Assembly (NCBI GenBank): GCA_947177675.1
Contig: CAMWVK010000127.1
Coordinates: forward strand, 1-5,685
Origin: an uncultured Mucispirillum sp.
GTDB taxonomy: Bacteria > Chrysiogenota > Deferribacteres > Deferribacterales > Mucispirillaceae
Direction of reading: 5' to 3'
Length of the DNA: 5,685 nt
The position numbers and the translations under genes were made by a program. The notes beneath the pieces were generated by a model that worked only from the letters and a program-made list of their open reading frames with translations, had not been told where the DNA came from and did no database searches. Below, one piece after another: positions 1 to 5,685 of this stretch. Every line of letters begins with the position of its first letter. Positions within the stretch are counted from its first letter, which is position 1.

Positions 1-30
1 GAATTTATTTCGCCAGAGCGTAAATTATAA
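1..30 (+). CDS. 3' end of an upstream gene, possibly lpxA
   Basis: Frame 1 reads E-F-I-S-P-E-R-K-L and then TAA at 28-30, which is followed by a short gap and the well-placed ribosome site of the next gene. Other frames also close quickly (a stop at 19-21 in frame 3), so the reading frame is not certain. The 'FI-(x)-SER' style ending resembles the C-terminal tail of many LpxA proteins (UDP-N-acetylglucosamine acyltransferase). LpxA often lies just upstream of a Gfo/Idh gene and lpxI or lpxB in Gram-negative lipid A clusters. That identity is an inference from nine residues and context only; the gene body lies outside the window. Confidence 0.35.
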   Translation, partial: EFISPERKL

Positions 31-52
31 AAAAACAGGATGTTTTTTTATA
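26..52 (+). other. AT-rich hairpin between upstream gene and oxidoreductase gene
   Basis: This is a perfect inverted repeat: an 11-base left arm at 26-36 (A7 then C), a 5-base loop AGGAT at 37-41 and an 11-base right arm at 42-52 (G then T7). It contains a single G-C pair, so it is thermodynamically weak. It overlaps the TAA of the upstream frame and ends just before the ribosome site at 55-60. It may be a weak terminator, an mRNA-processing structure or simply an A-tract/T-tract coincidence. The repeat is seen directly; any function is inferred. Confidence 0.3.
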
Positions 53-65
53 TAGAGGTGTTAAT

Positions 66-1037
66 ATGTTGAATGTAGGTTTAATCGGACTAGGTAAAAT
101 GGGAAAATATCACTTAAATTTATACAGTGATATAAGAGATGTAAAATTAATGGGTATTTGTGATGCAAATCCTGATGTAGTTAATGAATTATCAGAAAAA
201 ACAGGTGTTCAGGGCTATACTAATTATAAAGAAATGTTTCCTTTTGTTGATGCAATAACAATTGCTGCACCTACAAGATTTCACTATGAAATAGCTAAAG
301 ATTGTCTGCTTGCTGGCAAACATTTACTTGTAGAAAAGCCAATAACTACAGATTATAATCAGGCAAGAGAGCTTTTTGATATTGCAATATCTAAAAACTT
401 AGTTCTTCATATTGGTCATGTAGAGCGTTTTAATGGAGCAGTGCAGGAAATCAGGAAAATTGCAGAAAACCCAAAATTTGTAGAATCAAAAAGGGTTGCT
501 CAGTTTAACCCTAACTTTAAAGCAGATAGTATTATTTTAGATTTAATGATACATGATATAGATATAGTATTAAATTTAATAGGCAGTCCTGTGAAAGCTA
601 TTCAAGCTATGGGATCAAAAGTTCATACAGAGTTAGCAGATTTTGCATCAGTAAATATTGCTTTTGAAAATAAAGCTGTAGCTAATTTATATGTAAGTCG
701 TGTGAGCCAGATAAAAGAAAGGTTTATGACTGTTTATGAAGACCATGCTCTTTATAAGCTTGATTTTACTACTCAGGATATTAATATTTACCGTCAAGGT
801 CAGACTCAGCAGACTATCAGTGAAAAAGAATTAAGATATAAAAATGAGTTTATACAAGAAAGATTATTTGTGTATAAAGAAAATCCATTAAAAAGTGAAA
901 TAATGCACTTTATTAACTGTGTAACAGGTAAAACAAAAAGAACAGTTACTGTTGAGCATGATTTACTTTCATTAAATGTTGCTCTTAAAACAGATGAACT
1001 TTTACGCAAAGGCATATTTGGACAAGTAGAACTATAA
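66..1037 (+). CDS. Gfo/Idh/MocA oxidoreductase, UDP-GlcNAc 3-dehydrogenase (GnnA)-like
   Basis: This is a 323-residue, apparently complete NAD(P)-dependent sugar dehydrogenase, the usual size for the family. The N-terminal Rossmann fold shows the nucleotide-binding GLIGLGKMG loop at residues 5-13. The family's EKP motif is at 90-92, with K91 the expected catalytic lysine. It is followed by GHVERFN at 117-123 and the substrate-side IHDID at 162-166 (H163 the expected catalytic histidine). GHxERFN together with LMIHDID is typical of the subgroup annotated as UDP-N-acetylglucosamine 3-dehydrogenase. In GnnA this enzyme oxidises the 3-hydroxyl of UDP-GlcNAc, so that an aminotransferase (GnnB) can make the 3-amino sugar used in all-amide lipid A. 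The ATG at 66 is preceded by GAGGTG at 55-60, 5 bases away. The lpxI-like gene starts 7 bases after the stop, which supports an LPS role. No gnnB is visible in the window, so the exact substrate is an inference; the family assignment is secure. Confidence 0.85.
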   Translation: MLNVGLIGLGKMGKYHLNLYSDIRDVKLMGICDANPDVVNELSEKTGVQGYTNYKEMFPFVDAITIAAPTRFHYEIAKDCLLAGKHLLVEKPITTDYNQARELFDIAISKNLVLHIGHVERFNGAVQEIRKIAENPKFVESKRVAQFNPNFKADSIILDLMIHDIDIVLNLIGSPVKAIQAMGSKVHTELADFASVNIAFENKAVANLYVSRVSQIKERFMTVYEDHALYKLDFTTQDINIYRQGQTQQTISEKELRYKNEFIQERLFVYKENPLKSEIMHFINCVTGKTKRTVTVEHDLLSLNVALKTDELLRKGIFGQVEL

Positions 1038-1044
1038 TAAATAT

Positions 1045-1509
1045 ATGGAATATAATAGTCAGGCACCGATAACAGCTGGCAGTTATTCAAAAGTAAAGGC
1101 AGATAAGAAAATATTAGCCGATGCTGCTTTTGGGTATTATATCTGTAAAGAGATAGGCAGAAATGATGCAGGGCAGACTGTTGTTGTAAAAAATAACTCT
1201 ATAATGGCAGTGGAAGCATTTGAAGGAAGATTAGATGCTATCAGCAGAGGTTGTCATTTTGCAAATGGCAAGGCTGTAATAGTTATTTCTGGTAAACATT
1301 CTAAAAGTGATGAAAATTTAAATCCTTTAATAGATTTATCTCTTTTGAAGTATGCTGTAGAATGCGGCAGTAAAGCTGTAGCTTTAGAAGCTGAAAAAGT
1401 CAGCGTATTAAACATTAAAGAATGTATGAATTATGCAGTTAAAAGTGGACTTGTATTTTTTGCATTTAATGGAACTGATTTATTAAAGTATATGAAAAAA
1501 GGCAGCTGA
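1045..1509 (+). CDS. lpxI: LpxI-type UDP-2,3-diacylglucosamine pyrophosphatase, C-terminal domain only
   Basis: The 154 residues match the C-terminal (DUF1009) domain of LpxI. LpxI hydrolyses UDP-2,3-diacylglucosamine to lipid X plus UMP in lipid A synthesis at the cytoplasmic side of the inner membrane. Visible landmarks are the linker and first helix (about residues 7-37), GQTVVV at 43-48, AVEAFEG at 55-61 and the region after GKHSKSD (83-89). D89 falls where the conserved catalytic-region aspartate of the family's QDxRxDLP segment lies, although the usual DLP is not preserved (NLNPLID instead). VALEAEKVSVLN at 112-123 matches the GIAVEAG-type strand near the family C-terminus. Full LpxI proteins are about 270-280 residues, so the N-terminal domain is missing. 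The frame is closed by TAG at 1027-1029, and 1045 is the only start that keeps the domain whole. No good Shine-Dalgarno precedes it, so translation is probably coupled to the upstream gene. Its TGA overlaps the next ATG. The family call is good; activity of this short form is uncertain. Confidence 0.75.
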   Translation: MEYNSQAPITAGSYSKVKADKKILADAAFGYYICKEIGRNDAGQTVVVKNNSIMAVEAFEGRLDAISRGCHFANGKAVIVISGKHSKSDENLNPLIDLSLLKYAVECGSKAVALEAEKVSVLNIKECMNYAVKSGLVFFAFNGTDLLKYMKKGS

Positions 1510-2297
1510 TGGATATATTATCAATTTGTTTTATTGGTATTATTGGTTTAGTTTTTGGCAGTTTTATGAATGTATTAATAATGCGTGTGCCAAAAAATAT
1601 TAGTATAGTTAAGCCTTCATCATTTTGTCCACAGTGTATGGAAGATATAGTATGGAAAGATAATATACCAGTAATCAGTTATATTTTATTAAAAGGTAAA
1701 TGCAGGCACTGTAAAAAAAATATATCTATAATGTATCCTCTTACGGAAACTTTAACAGCACTTTTATTTGTTATTATATATTTAAAGTTTGGCTTATCGT
1801 TAATTCTTTTTAAGTATATTATATTTATATTTTTAGTTCTTGTTGTTTCATTAACAGATATATATACATCTACCGGTGATTTTGAAACTGGTATGATACC
1901 AACAGTTTATATAGCATTTGGAATATTTACAGGGCTTATATTCGGGCTAATTGAAGGCTATTTTGCCTATTATCTTGCAGGTATTGCTGCTGGATATTTA
2001 GTGCTTTTCTTTCCAGCTTATATTTATTCTAAAATAAGGCATAAAGAGGGTATGGGAGAGGGCGATTTTATGTTTTTTGCTATGATTGGAGCTTTTACAG
2101 GTCTTGGCTCAATACCTGCTGTTTTAACATTTGCAGCTTTTTTTGGTATAGTGGCAGGTATAATAGTGATTATAATAACTAAAGATAGGAATTATCCGAT
2201 ACCTTTTGCTCCGATGCTTGGTGTATCAGCTATTATATATGTATTTTTTGAGGAACTGCTTAACAGTTATAACTGGAGTAGTTTTATAATAAATTAA
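1509..2297 (+). CDS. pilD: Type IV prepilin peptidase / N-methyltransferase (PilD, GspO family)
   Basis: A 262-residue inner-membrane aspartic protease that cleaves the leader of type IV prepilins or type II secretion pseudopilins and methylates the new N-terminus. GSFMN at 17-21 corresponds to the conserved GSFLNVV start of the methylation domain. Two CxxC pairs at C40/C43 and C65/C68 form the usual zinc site between the first membrane segment and the rest. The catalytic aspartates are D124 (GDFETGMIP, spaced like the family's DLDHxxIP) and D186 in GEGDF. Their 62-residue spacing fits the family. D117 lies nearby but its spacing to IP is wrong. The PIPFAPMLG segment at 230-238 is the typical C-terminal signature. 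Several hydrophobic segments fill about residues 80-116, 131-172 and 187-223. The start overlaps the lpxI stop (TGATG), with AAAGG 6 bases upstream. No pilin or secretion genes are in view, so the client system is unknown. Confidence 0.93.
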   Translation: MDILSICFIGIIGLVFGSFMNVLIMRVPKNISIVKPSSFCPQCMEDIVWKDNIPVISYILLKGKCRHCKKNISIMYPLTETLTALLFVIIYLKFGLSLILFKYIIFIFLVLVVSLTDIYTSTGDFETGMIPTVYIAFGIFTGLIFGLIEGYFAYYLAGIAAGYLVLFFPAYIYSKIRHKEGMGEGDFMFFAMIGAFTGLGSIPAVLTFAAFFGIVAGIIVIIITKDRNYPIPFAPMLGVSAIIYVFFEELLNSYNWSSFIIN

Positions 2298-2303
2298 TTT
2301 AGT

Positions 2304-2307
2304 GAGG
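2304..2307 (+). promoter_or_regulatory. Ribosome binding site that fixes the tyrS start
   Basis: GAGG lies 7 bases before the ATG at 2315. The in-frame TTG at 2309, which would add two residues, is only 1 base beyond this site and is therefore an unlikely start. Confidence 0.8.
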
Positions 2308-2314
2308 ATTGCTA

Positions 2315-3493
2315 ATGCAGGATATTGAAAGCCAGTTAGAGCTTATAAAACGCGGTACAGCAGAAATTATTTCAGAGGAAGATTTAACTGCAAAATTAAA
2401 ACAAAATAGACCGCTTAATATAAAAGCAGGATTTGACCCAACAGCACCAGATTTACATTTAGGTCATACTGTAGTGCTGCAGAAAATGAAACATTTTCAA
2501 GAACTTGGTCATAATGTAACATTTCTAATCGGTGATTTTACAGGTATGATTGGGGATCCTACTGGCAAATCAGAAACAAGAAAACCGCTTACAAAAGAAC
2601 AGGTATTAGCAAATGCAGAAACATATAAAGAGCAGGTTTTTAAAATATTAGACCCAGAAAAAACTAAAATATGCTTTAACTCTGCATGGCTTGAGCCATT
2701 AACTATGAAAGAAACATTATCTTTAATGGCAAAATTTACAGTAGCAAGAATTATAGAAAGGGATGATTTTCAAAAAAGATATAAAACTGGTGAACCTATT
2801 GGTATGCATGAATTTATGTATCCAATAATGCAGGGCTTTGATTCTGTCCAGATGAATGCAGATATAGAGCTTGGCGGCACAGACCAGAAATTTAATCTGC
2901 TTGTAGGCAGGGATTTGTTAAGACAGTATGGCAGGCAGGCACAAGTGGCAATTACTATGCCTATTATTGAAGGTCTTGACGGTGTTCAAAAAATGAGTAA
3001 ATCTCTTGGCAACTATGTAGGAATATCTGAAAGTCCAAAAGATATGTTTGGCAAGCTGATGTCTATAACTGATGAATTAATGTTTAGATATTATACCCTA
3101 TTAAGTGATATGAGCTTAAAAGATATAGAAAAAATGAAGCAGGATATAGAAACTGGTGATTTTCACCCAATGACAGCTAAAAAAAACTTAGCAAAGGAAA
3201 TAGTTTCCCGCTATCATGGCACAAAAGCAGGTATAGAAGCAGAAGAAGAATTTGTTAGGGTATTTTCAAATAAAAATATTCCAACAGATATTCAGGAATA
3301 TAAAATAAAAGGCTGCTTTTTAGATATAATATTAGCATTAAATTTTGCATCATCAAAATCTGAAGCAAGAAGACTTGCAGAGCAGGGCGGCGTTCATTTT
3401 GAAAATGAAAAAGTGTATGATTTAACCCTTATACCAGAGCATGAAGGAATATTAAAAATTGGCAAGAGAAAATTTGCTAAATTAATAAAGTAA
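2315..3493 (+). CDS. tyrS: Tyrosyl-tRNA synthetase (type 2)
   Basis: A 392-residue class I aminoacyl-tRNA synthetase that activates tyrosine with ATP and charges tRNA-Tyr in the cytoplasm. The length is normal. The HIGH-type motif is HLGH at 48-51 within [11 protein letters not shown], the form typical of the type 2 bacterial enzyme (TyrZ-like). The tyrosine-binding region carries Y169, Q173 and D176, followed by GGTDQ at 187-191. KMSKS is intact at 226-230. A C-terminal S4 RNA-binding domain occupies about 333-391 ([13 protein letters not shown] at 348-360). I chose the ATG at 2315 because of the GAGG 7 bases upstream. Only 17 bases separate it from the prepilin peptidase stop, so there is no room for its own T-box leader, and it is probably transcribed with the genes before it. 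A weak hairpin with a T-run follows. Confidence 0.97.
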   Translation: MQDIESQLELIKRGTAEIISEEDLTAKLKQNRPLNIKAGFDPTAPDLHLGHTVVLQKMKHFQELGHNVTFLIGDFTGMIGDPTGKSETRKPLTKEQVLANAETYKEQVFKILDPEKTKICFNSAWLEPLTMKETLSLMAKFTVARIIERDDFQKRYKTGEPIGMHEFMYPIMQGFDSVQMNADIELGGTDQKFNLLVGRDLLRQYGRQAQVAITMPIIEGLDGVQKMSKSLGNYVGISESPKDMFGKLMSITDELMFRYYTLLSDMSLKDIEKMKQDIETGDFHPMTAKKNLAKEIVSRYHGTKAGIEAEEEFVRVFSNKNIPTDIQEYKIKGCFLDIILALNFASSKSEARRLAEQGGVHFENEKVYDLTLIPEHEGILKIGKRKFAKLIK

Positions 3494-3564
3494 ACTAATC
3501 TAGGTAAAATATACTTGTAATGATTATATTAATATGATAAAAATACAGGTAATGTTTGTATTAT

Positions 3565-3594
3565 ATAGATTAAAGAAATCTATTTTTATTTTTT
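3565..3594 (+). terminator. Candidate weak intrinsic terminator after tyrS
   Basis: A perfect 7-base stem (3565-3571 with 3577-3583) encloses a 5-base loop and runs into a T-rich tail to 3594. The stem has only one G-C pair, so termination is probably partial. The hairpin ends 11 bases before the Shine-Dalgarno of the next gene. It could instead act in that gene's leader. The rest of the 125-base gap (3494-3618) is AT-rich; it contains the 10-base palindrome ATATTAATAT at 3526-3535 and no convincing -35/-10 pair. Confidence 0.5.
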
Positions 3595-3605
3595 AGCTTT
3601 ATAGC

Positions 3606-3611
3606 AGGAGG
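3606..3611 (+). promoter_or_regulatory. Strong ribosome binding site supporting a GTG start
   Basis: A perfect AGGAGG lies 7 bases before the GTG at 3619. The next in-frame ATG is at codon 34, inside conserved sequence, so GTG is the real start. Confidence 0.85.
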
Positions 3612-3618
3612 CAATACT

Positions 3619-4878
3619 GTGGCTATAGTTAGGTCTTTTAGAGGCGTAAGATATAATACTGAACAAGTGTTATTAAAAAATGTTATTACACCACCTTATG
3701 ATGTTATTACATCAGAAATGAGAGCAGCTTATGTGGCTAAATCTCCTTACAATGTGGCATTAATTGATTTACCTGTTGGGGAAGATGACAGGTATGCTGT
3801 TGCTGGCAGCCTGTATCGTAAATGGAAAGATGAAGGTATATTAGTAAAAGATAAGGATAAATCTTTCTATCTTTATGAACAGGTGTATGAATATGGTGGT
3901 AAAACTTATGTCCGTTCTGGGTTTGTTGGAGCATTAAAATTATCAGAATTTGGAAAAGGTCAGGTTTTTCCACATGAAAAAACACTTTCAGGTCCAAAAG
4001 CTGATAGATATGAGCTTATGAAAGCATCAAAAGCTAATTTCTCACAAATTTTTGGTTTATATCAAGATAATGAAAACAGGCTTTCAGTATTATTTAACGA
4101 TGTTAAAAAAACAATGCCTTCTGCATCAGCTGTTGATGAAGCTGGTGTTAAACATTCTGTATGGGCGATATCTAATGAAGAAGATATTGCAAAAATAGAG
4201 AGCTTTATGAGAGATAAGGCTATATATATAGCAGATGGTCATCATAGATATGAAACAGCCTTAAAATACAGAGATGATATGCGTGTTCAAGAAGGTTTAA
4301 CAGAAGGCGAAGAACGCAACTATGATTATGTTATGATGATGTTTGTTAACTTTATGGATGAAGGATTAAAAGTTTTTCCTACTCACAGGGTTATAGATGT
4401 GGCAGATAATTTTGAAGACAAAGATTTTATTGAATATACTTCATCATTATTTGAAATAGAAAAATTAGAAAATAGAGAAAATGCTGAAAAATTTTTAAAA
4501 GATAATGTAAATCACCCTGGAGCATGGGTATTCTATGGTAAACAGGGAATATACAGTATGAATTTGCTGCAAGCTGCTCAAGAAAACCAGCATCCAGTAT
4601 ATAGAAAGGTAAGCACTTACCTTTTAGAAGATTTAGTATTAAAAGGTTATTTTAAATACAGCGATGAAAGACTGCTTGCAAAAGCAGGAATACACTTTAT
4701 TCAAAGCTGGGAGGAAATAGACGATTACAGAAAAGACCATTCTGCAGTTGCATTTATATTAAATGGTGAAAATATGGAATCTATCAAAGATGTTTCTGAA
4801 AGCGGACTTGTTATGCCTCAAAAGTCAACTTATTTCTATCCAAAATTAGCAACAGGATTACTATTCAACGATTTATAA
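3619..4878 (+). CDS. DUF1015 family protein
   Basis: A 419-residue soluble protein of the DUF1015 family, at about the usual full length. Conserved family stretches are in order: VITPPYDVI at 22-30, SPYNVALIDLP at 42-52, FPHEKT at 117-122 followed by GPKADR at 125-130, IADGHHRYETAL at 204-215, PTHRVI at 254-259, and MPQKSTYFYPKL at 399-410 near the C-terminus. There is no signal peptide or membrane segment. The biochemical role of DUF1015 is not established as far as I know. The DGHHR motif is reminiscent of ParB/sulfiredoxin-fold proteins, among them small-molecule kinases of the SerK type, but that link is an inference from a short motif. The gene starts with GTG behind a strong AGGAGG. It is separated from tyrS by 125 bases with a weak hairpin and ends at a strong terminator, so it may form its own unit. 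Its neighbours give no clue to its function. Confidence 0.9.
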   Translation: MAIVRSFRGVRYNTEQVLLKNVITPPYDVITSEMRAAYVAKSPYNVALIDLPVGEDDRYAVAGSLYRKWKDEGILVKDKDKSFYLYEQVYEYGGKTYVRSGFVGALKLSEFGKGQVFPHEKTLSGPKADRYELMKASKANFSQIFGLYQDNENRLSVLFNDVKKTMPSASAVDEAGVKHSVWAISNEEDIAKIESFMRDKAIYIADGHHRYETALKYRDDMRVQEGLTEGEERNYDYVMMMFVNFMDEGLKVFPTHRVIDVADNFEDKDFIEYTSSLFEIEKLENRENAEKFLKDNVNHPGAWVFYGKQGIYSMNLLQAAQENQHPVYRKVSTYLLEDLVLKGYFKYSDERLLAKAGIHFIQSWEEIDDYRKDHSAVAFILNGENMESIKDVSESGLVMPQKSTYFYPKLATGLLFNDL

Positions 4879-4886
4879 AATATTAT

Positions 4887-4920
4887 AACCCTGCTTATTA
4901 ATATAAGCAGGGTTGTTTTT
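4887..4920 (+). terminator. Strong intrinsic terminator after the DUF1015 gene
   Basis: A perfect 12-base stem (4887-4898 with 4903-4914) with a TAAT loop and a CCCTGC core is followed by G and five Ts. It begins 8 bases after the TAA of the DUF1015 gene. The stem is symmetrical, but an A-run for termination in the opposite direction is weak. Confidence 0.93.
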
Positions 4921-4946
4921 ATATAATTACTACTACAAATTTCTAT

Positions 4947-4973
4947 TTAATTTCTCAATATAACAGACGATAA
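4947..4973 (+). promoter_or_regulatory. Possible sigma-28 (FliA)-type promoter for the last gene
   Basis: GACGATAA at 4966-4973 matches the sigma-28 -10 consensus GCCGATAA at seven of eight positions. TTAA at 4947-4950 matches the -35 core TAAA at three of four, with exactly the expected 15-base spacer. A start near 4980 would give a short leader of about 30 bases before the ATG at 5009, with AAGGAGG inside it. The site lies between the upstream terminator and the gene, where a promoter is expected. In AT-rich DNA such matches can arise by chance, and a sigma-70 promoter (for example around TATAAC at 4959-4964) cannot be ruled out. Confidence 0.45.
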
Positions 4974-4991
4974 GATAATCAACATACAAAT

Positions 4992-4998
4992 AAGGAGG
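4992..4998 (+). promoter_or_regulatory. Ribosome binding site of the last gene
   Basis: AAGGAGG lies 10 bases before the ATG at 5009. The in-frame TTG at 5000 is only 1 base from it and is rejected as a start. The strong site supports the reality of the unrecognised gene. Confidence 0.8.
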
Positions 4999-5008
4999 TT
5001 TGTTTGCT

Positions 5009-5685
5009 ATGCAATTCAGTTTTAATTCAAGTATAGACTTAATGACAGATAATGTTCAAACTTATGTTAGTTCGTATGTAAAGCAAAATTCTGAAATATA
5101 TAGAGATGCAGTTGAAAATAAAGTAAGTAAAGTAATTAATATGGACAGCTTTAAAAAAAGTTCTATTACATTGAATAATGCTAGACTATCTATTAATAAT
5201 ACTTATGTTTTTTTAGGGTATAATACTCTTAATCTTTCAGGAATATCTAATGCAGTCAAAGATGTTATGCTTGAATATAAACTAGAAAACCAGCAAAATG
5301 CAAAAATTGAAGGATACACACCAATAGATGAACTGTTTGCAGAATATTCTGAAATAAGTGATGAATTTATTATATCTGTTTTACAGCTTGCTGAAACAGC
5401 AGAAAAACCGAAAGATGCTCAAGATATGGATGATTTAAGATGGGGTATGCTTGTAAATCTGGGGAAAGAAGTAGGTATGAATGATAAAGATGGGCTTATG
5501 GAAATAACTCAGCAGGACTTAAAAATTTATTACGATTTAAAGTATCATAATAATCAAGAAGCTTTTGAAAAACTTGGAGAATATGACCAAAATGGTAACA
5601 TAATTAAAAGATATGAAAACCCAGAAGATGTATGGAAAGATATTTTTTTAACGGATAATAATGGAAATTTTTTAAAAGATAAAGC
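5009..5685 (+). CDS. Uncharacterised protein, 3'-truncated by the window edge
   Basis: An open frame of 225 complete codons runs from the ATG at 5009 to the window end without a stop. It is behind AAGGAGG, after a strong terminator and a possible sigma-28 promoter. I do not recognise the protein. It starts MQFSFNSSIDLM, has no signal peptide or membrane segment, and is rich in Asn, Asp, Glu and Lys. The first ~45 residues look helical and polar, followed by a beta-like stretch (about 52-75) and further predicted helices. D159-K-D-G-L-M-E-I to D170 loosely resembles a degenerate EF-hand loop, with acidic residues at loop positions 1, 3 and 12 but poor positions 5 and 6. A DxNGN[IF][IL]K motif occurs twice, at 193-200 and 216-223. 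Base composition resembles that of its neighbours, so there is no clear sign of recent transfer. It may be a flagellum-coregulated or secreted protein, but that rests only on the promoter-like site. Confidence 0.85.
   Translation, partial: MQFSFNSSIDLMTDNVQTYVSSYVKQNSEIYRDAVENKVSKVINMDSFKKSSITLNNARLSINNTYVFLGYNTLNLSGISNAVKDVMLEYKLENQQNAKIEGYTPIDELFAEYSEISDEFIISVLQLAETAEKPKDAQDMDDLRWGMLVNLGKEVGMNDKDGLMEITQQDLKIYYDLKYHNNQEAFEKLGEYDQNGNIIKRYENPEDVWKDIFLTDNNGNFLKDK

Noticed and set aside
66..1044. Remnant of the missing LpxI N-terminal domain in another frame
   Set aside because: The region is completely used by an intact oxidoreductase, the lpxI frame is closed by a stop at 1027-1029, and no LpxI N-terminal motif is seen, so a frameshift explanation is not supported.
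806..1090. Open frame on the minus strand, 94 codons
   Set aside because: It lies opposite the end of the oxidoreductase gene and start of lpxI, has no ribosome site or recognisable motif, and its composition fits a shadow of the coding strand.
2309..2314. TTG start for tyrS, two codons upstream of the ATG
   Set aside because: The GAGG site is only 1 base away from the TTG but 7 bases from the ATG at 2315.
2298..2314. T-box or other leader regulating tyrS
   Set aside because: Only 17 bases separate tyrS from the previous gene, too short for a T-box; none was seen inside the upstream coding region.
3515..3543. Sigma-70 promoter with TTGTAA as -35 before the DUF1015 gene
   Set aside because: The paired -10 (TAAAAA or ATAAAA) is poor and such matches are expected in DNA this AT-rich.
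3737..3997. Open frame on the minus strand, 86 codons
   Set aside because: It is entirely inside the conserved DUF1015 coding region and shows no protein-like features.

Overview
This is a very AT-rich window (roughly one third G+C by eye). All genes are on the + strand, densely packed, with clear Shine-Dalgarno sites. The mix points to a Gram-negative (LPS-making) bacterium: a sugar-nucleotide dehydrogenase and an LpxI-type lipid A protein, a full-size prepilin peptidase, a type 2 tyrosyl-tRNA synthetase and a DUF1015 protein. A low-GC Deferribacterota such as Mucispirillum is my best guess. That rests on remembered gene content and base composition, not on a search.

Layout. Positions 1-30 look like the last codons of an upstream gene, possibly lpxA. 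Positions 66-3493 read as one co-directional block. It holds a Gfo/Idh/MocA oxidoreductase of the UDP-N-acetylglucosamine 3-dehydrogenase (GnnA-like) type, an LpxI protein reduced to its C-terminal domain, a type IV prepilin peptidase whose ATG overlaps the lpxI stop, and tyrS (start corrected to the ATG at 2315). A weak AT-rich hairpin with a T-run follows tyrS. A DUF1015 gene with a GTG start (3619-4878) comes next and is closed by a strong intrinsic terminator (4887-4920). The last gene starts at 5009, runs off the right edge and codes for a protein I do not recognise. A sequence resembling a sigma-28 (flagellar) promoter precedes it.

How the genes fit together. The first two genes belong to lipid A / outer-membrane sugar metabolism. 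The prepilin peptidase serves type IV pili or type II secretion, and tyrS is housekeeping, so this looks like a typical mixed-function operon. The points most worth following up are the missing N-terminal domain of LpxI, the GnnA-like gene with no gnnB beside it, and the unknown terminal gene that may be under flagellar control. I see no mobile element, CRISPR array or RNA gene.
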